DNA of 64,000 bases from Telmatospirillum sp. (GTDB lineage: Bacteria > Pseudomonadota > Alphaproteobacteria > Rhodospirillales > Magnetospirillaceae): the NCBI GenBank assembly GCA_031291415.1, contig JARLJB010000196.1:1-64000 (forward strand), in the 5' to 3' direction. Shown in pieces: positions 63,344 through 64,000 of the stretch. The notes under the pieces were generated by a model that was not told the origin of the DNA, did not search any database, and saw nothing but the letters and a program-made list of their open reading frames with translations. The position numbers and the translations under genes were made by a program. Every line of letters begins with the position of its first letter. The stretch's first letter is position 1.

Positions 63344-63895
63344 ATGGACGACGAGACGACCAGCGGGACCGGCCAGCCGGTTTCCCTCACGCAGATGCTC
63401 GCCGCGCGCGAGCAGCGGGCGGCCAGACAGCAGGCCGCCCTGGCCCGCCACGCCCTGCCGGTCGTCTCGCTTTCCGTGGTCATGCCCGGACCGGTCAAGT
63501 CGACGCCTCTGACCCGTTCGATCCGGGACATCGCCGTAACGGCCCTGGCGGCTCTGTTCGCCGCGAAGCAATGGCCGATCCGATCCTTCGCGCCGACCGG
63601 CGGCTCGACCGGACCGGAGGCGCTCTATGTCATCGACTGCGACGCCCTCGCCCTCAAACAGGCTCTTGCCGAACTTGAGGATACCCATCCCCTGGGGCGG
63701 CTATGGGATATCGACGTTCTTTGTCCCGAGCGTGGGCAGATCGGCCGGCGCGATCTCGGCCGCGCGCCGCGCCGGTGCCTGATCTGCAACGGCGACGCGC
63801 ATGCCTGCGCCCGGTCCCAGCGGCATCCGTTGGCTGATTTGCAGGCGGTCATTGAGGAGAAGGTCGATGCATATCGCCGCCAGCAGCCCGAGTGA
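63344..63895 (+). CDS. citX: Apo-citrate lyase phosphoribosyl-dephospho-CoA transferase
   Basis: CitX attaches the prosthetic group to Ser14 of CitD. The 183-residue protein shows VSLTQMLAAREQRAARQQAALARHALPVVSLSVVMPGPVKSTPLTR, then GRLWDIDVLCPERGQIGRRDLGRAPRRCLICNGDAHACARSQRHPLADL, the conserved R-x-C-L-x-C...C-x-R-S-x-x-H pattern of the family. It starts just after the citF stop. The 3' end overlaps citG by 29 bases. CitX occurs as a separate gene here, not fused to CitG. Confidence 0.94.
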   Translation: MDDETTSGTGQPVSLTQMLAAREQRAARQQAALARHALPVVSLSVVMPGPVKSTPLTRSIRDIAVTALAALFAAKQWPIRSFAPTGGSTGPEALYVIDCDALALKQALAELEDTHPLGRLWDIDVLCPERGQIGRRDLGRAPRRCLICNGDAHACARSQRHPLADLQAVIEEKVDAYRRQQPE

Positions 63896-64000
63896 CGTCT
63901 TTGTCACGACGCCGGCCGAAGACGAGGCGAAGCGCATCGCCCGGTTGGTCCACCGTTCGTTGCTCGTCGAGGTGGACCTGACGCCGAAACCGGGATTGGT
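63867..64000 (+). CDS. citG: Triphosphoribosyl-dephospho-CoA synthase (N-terminal part, cut by window edge)
   Basis: The visible 44 codons translate MHIAASSPSDVFVTTPAEDEAKRIARLVHRSLLVEVDLTPKPGL. The pattern S/A-L-L-V-E-V-D-L-T-P-K-P-G-L is the N-terminal signature of CitG, which makes the precursor of the citrate lyase prosthetic group from dephospho-CoA and ATP. GGAG lies upstream of ATG 63867. The overlap with citX is out of frame. The rest of the gene is beyond the window. Confidence 0.9.
   Translation, partial: MHIAASSPSDVFVTTPAEDEAKRIARLVHRSLLVEVDLTPKPGL

Overview
The window is GC-rich, gene-dense bacterial chromosome. An ALAS-type hemA (C4 haem pathway), an overlapping XdhC/MocA maturation cluster, PCuAC, TctDE-type regulators and many chemoreceptor and c-di-GMP proteins point to an alphaproteobacterium, most likely a Rhodospirillales-like free-living one. 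I cannot name the species. No rRNA, tRNA, CRISPR array, prophage or insertion sequence was seen.

Layout. 1-538: 5' end of pstS (minus) with a four-repeat Pho box and a perfect 38-bp palindrome. 539-4426: tkt, fba and rpe (minus), sugar-phosphate metabolism. 4606-9415: an intact PAS/GGDEF/EAL protein, a secreted CHAP hydrolase and a Sel1-repeat protein. 9450-18723: glycogen operon glgB-glgX-malQ-glgP (minus). 19168-27429: small membrane protein, OmpR/EnvZ-type pair, tandem universal stress protein, PCuAC copper chaperone, thioredoxin-NHL protein, small conserved hypothetical, hemA and a PadR-like regulator. 27443-33947: degenerate EAL protein, then a zinc locus (divergent ABC permease/ATPase and binding protein, plus a TonB receptor) with three matching Zur-like boxes. 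34126-40798: chemoreceptor, a duplicated flavodoxin-like protein, and a 995-residue fusion of both Nfn transhydrogenase subunits with a zinc ribbon and a rubrerythrin-like diiron domain. 40944-44886: tightly overlapping XdhC (two pieces), MocA, SufS-like, NifU/SufU-like and GST genes, a molybdoenzyme maturation operon without its enzyme. 45196-49835: NSS transporter, SDR and a second chemoreceptor.

49992-64000 (right end) looks like a citrate fermentation island: a CitS-type 2-hydroxycarboxylate transporter, hemerythrin, TctD/TctE-like two-component system, an orphan ABC binding protein, a porin, a short LuxR-type regulator, and the operon FAH-citC-citD-citE-citF-citX-citG, with citG cut by the window edge. 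The operon order after the first gene is citCDEFXG. The first gene encodes a fumarylacetoacetate-hydrolase fold protein with the metal and catalytic residues expected of FAHD1-type oxaloacetate decarboxylases. I infer that it may replace the Na+-pumping decarboxylase by removing the oxaloacetate made by citrate lyase.

The most interesting items are the FAH-citrate lyase pairing, the Nfn-rubrerythrin fusion, the Zur regulon, the structured non-coding interval 57267-57755 between luxR and the porin, and a palindromic repeat family at gene 3' ends whose two copies differ by paired changes. Functions are inferred from reading protein and DNA sequence by eye; no database search was run.
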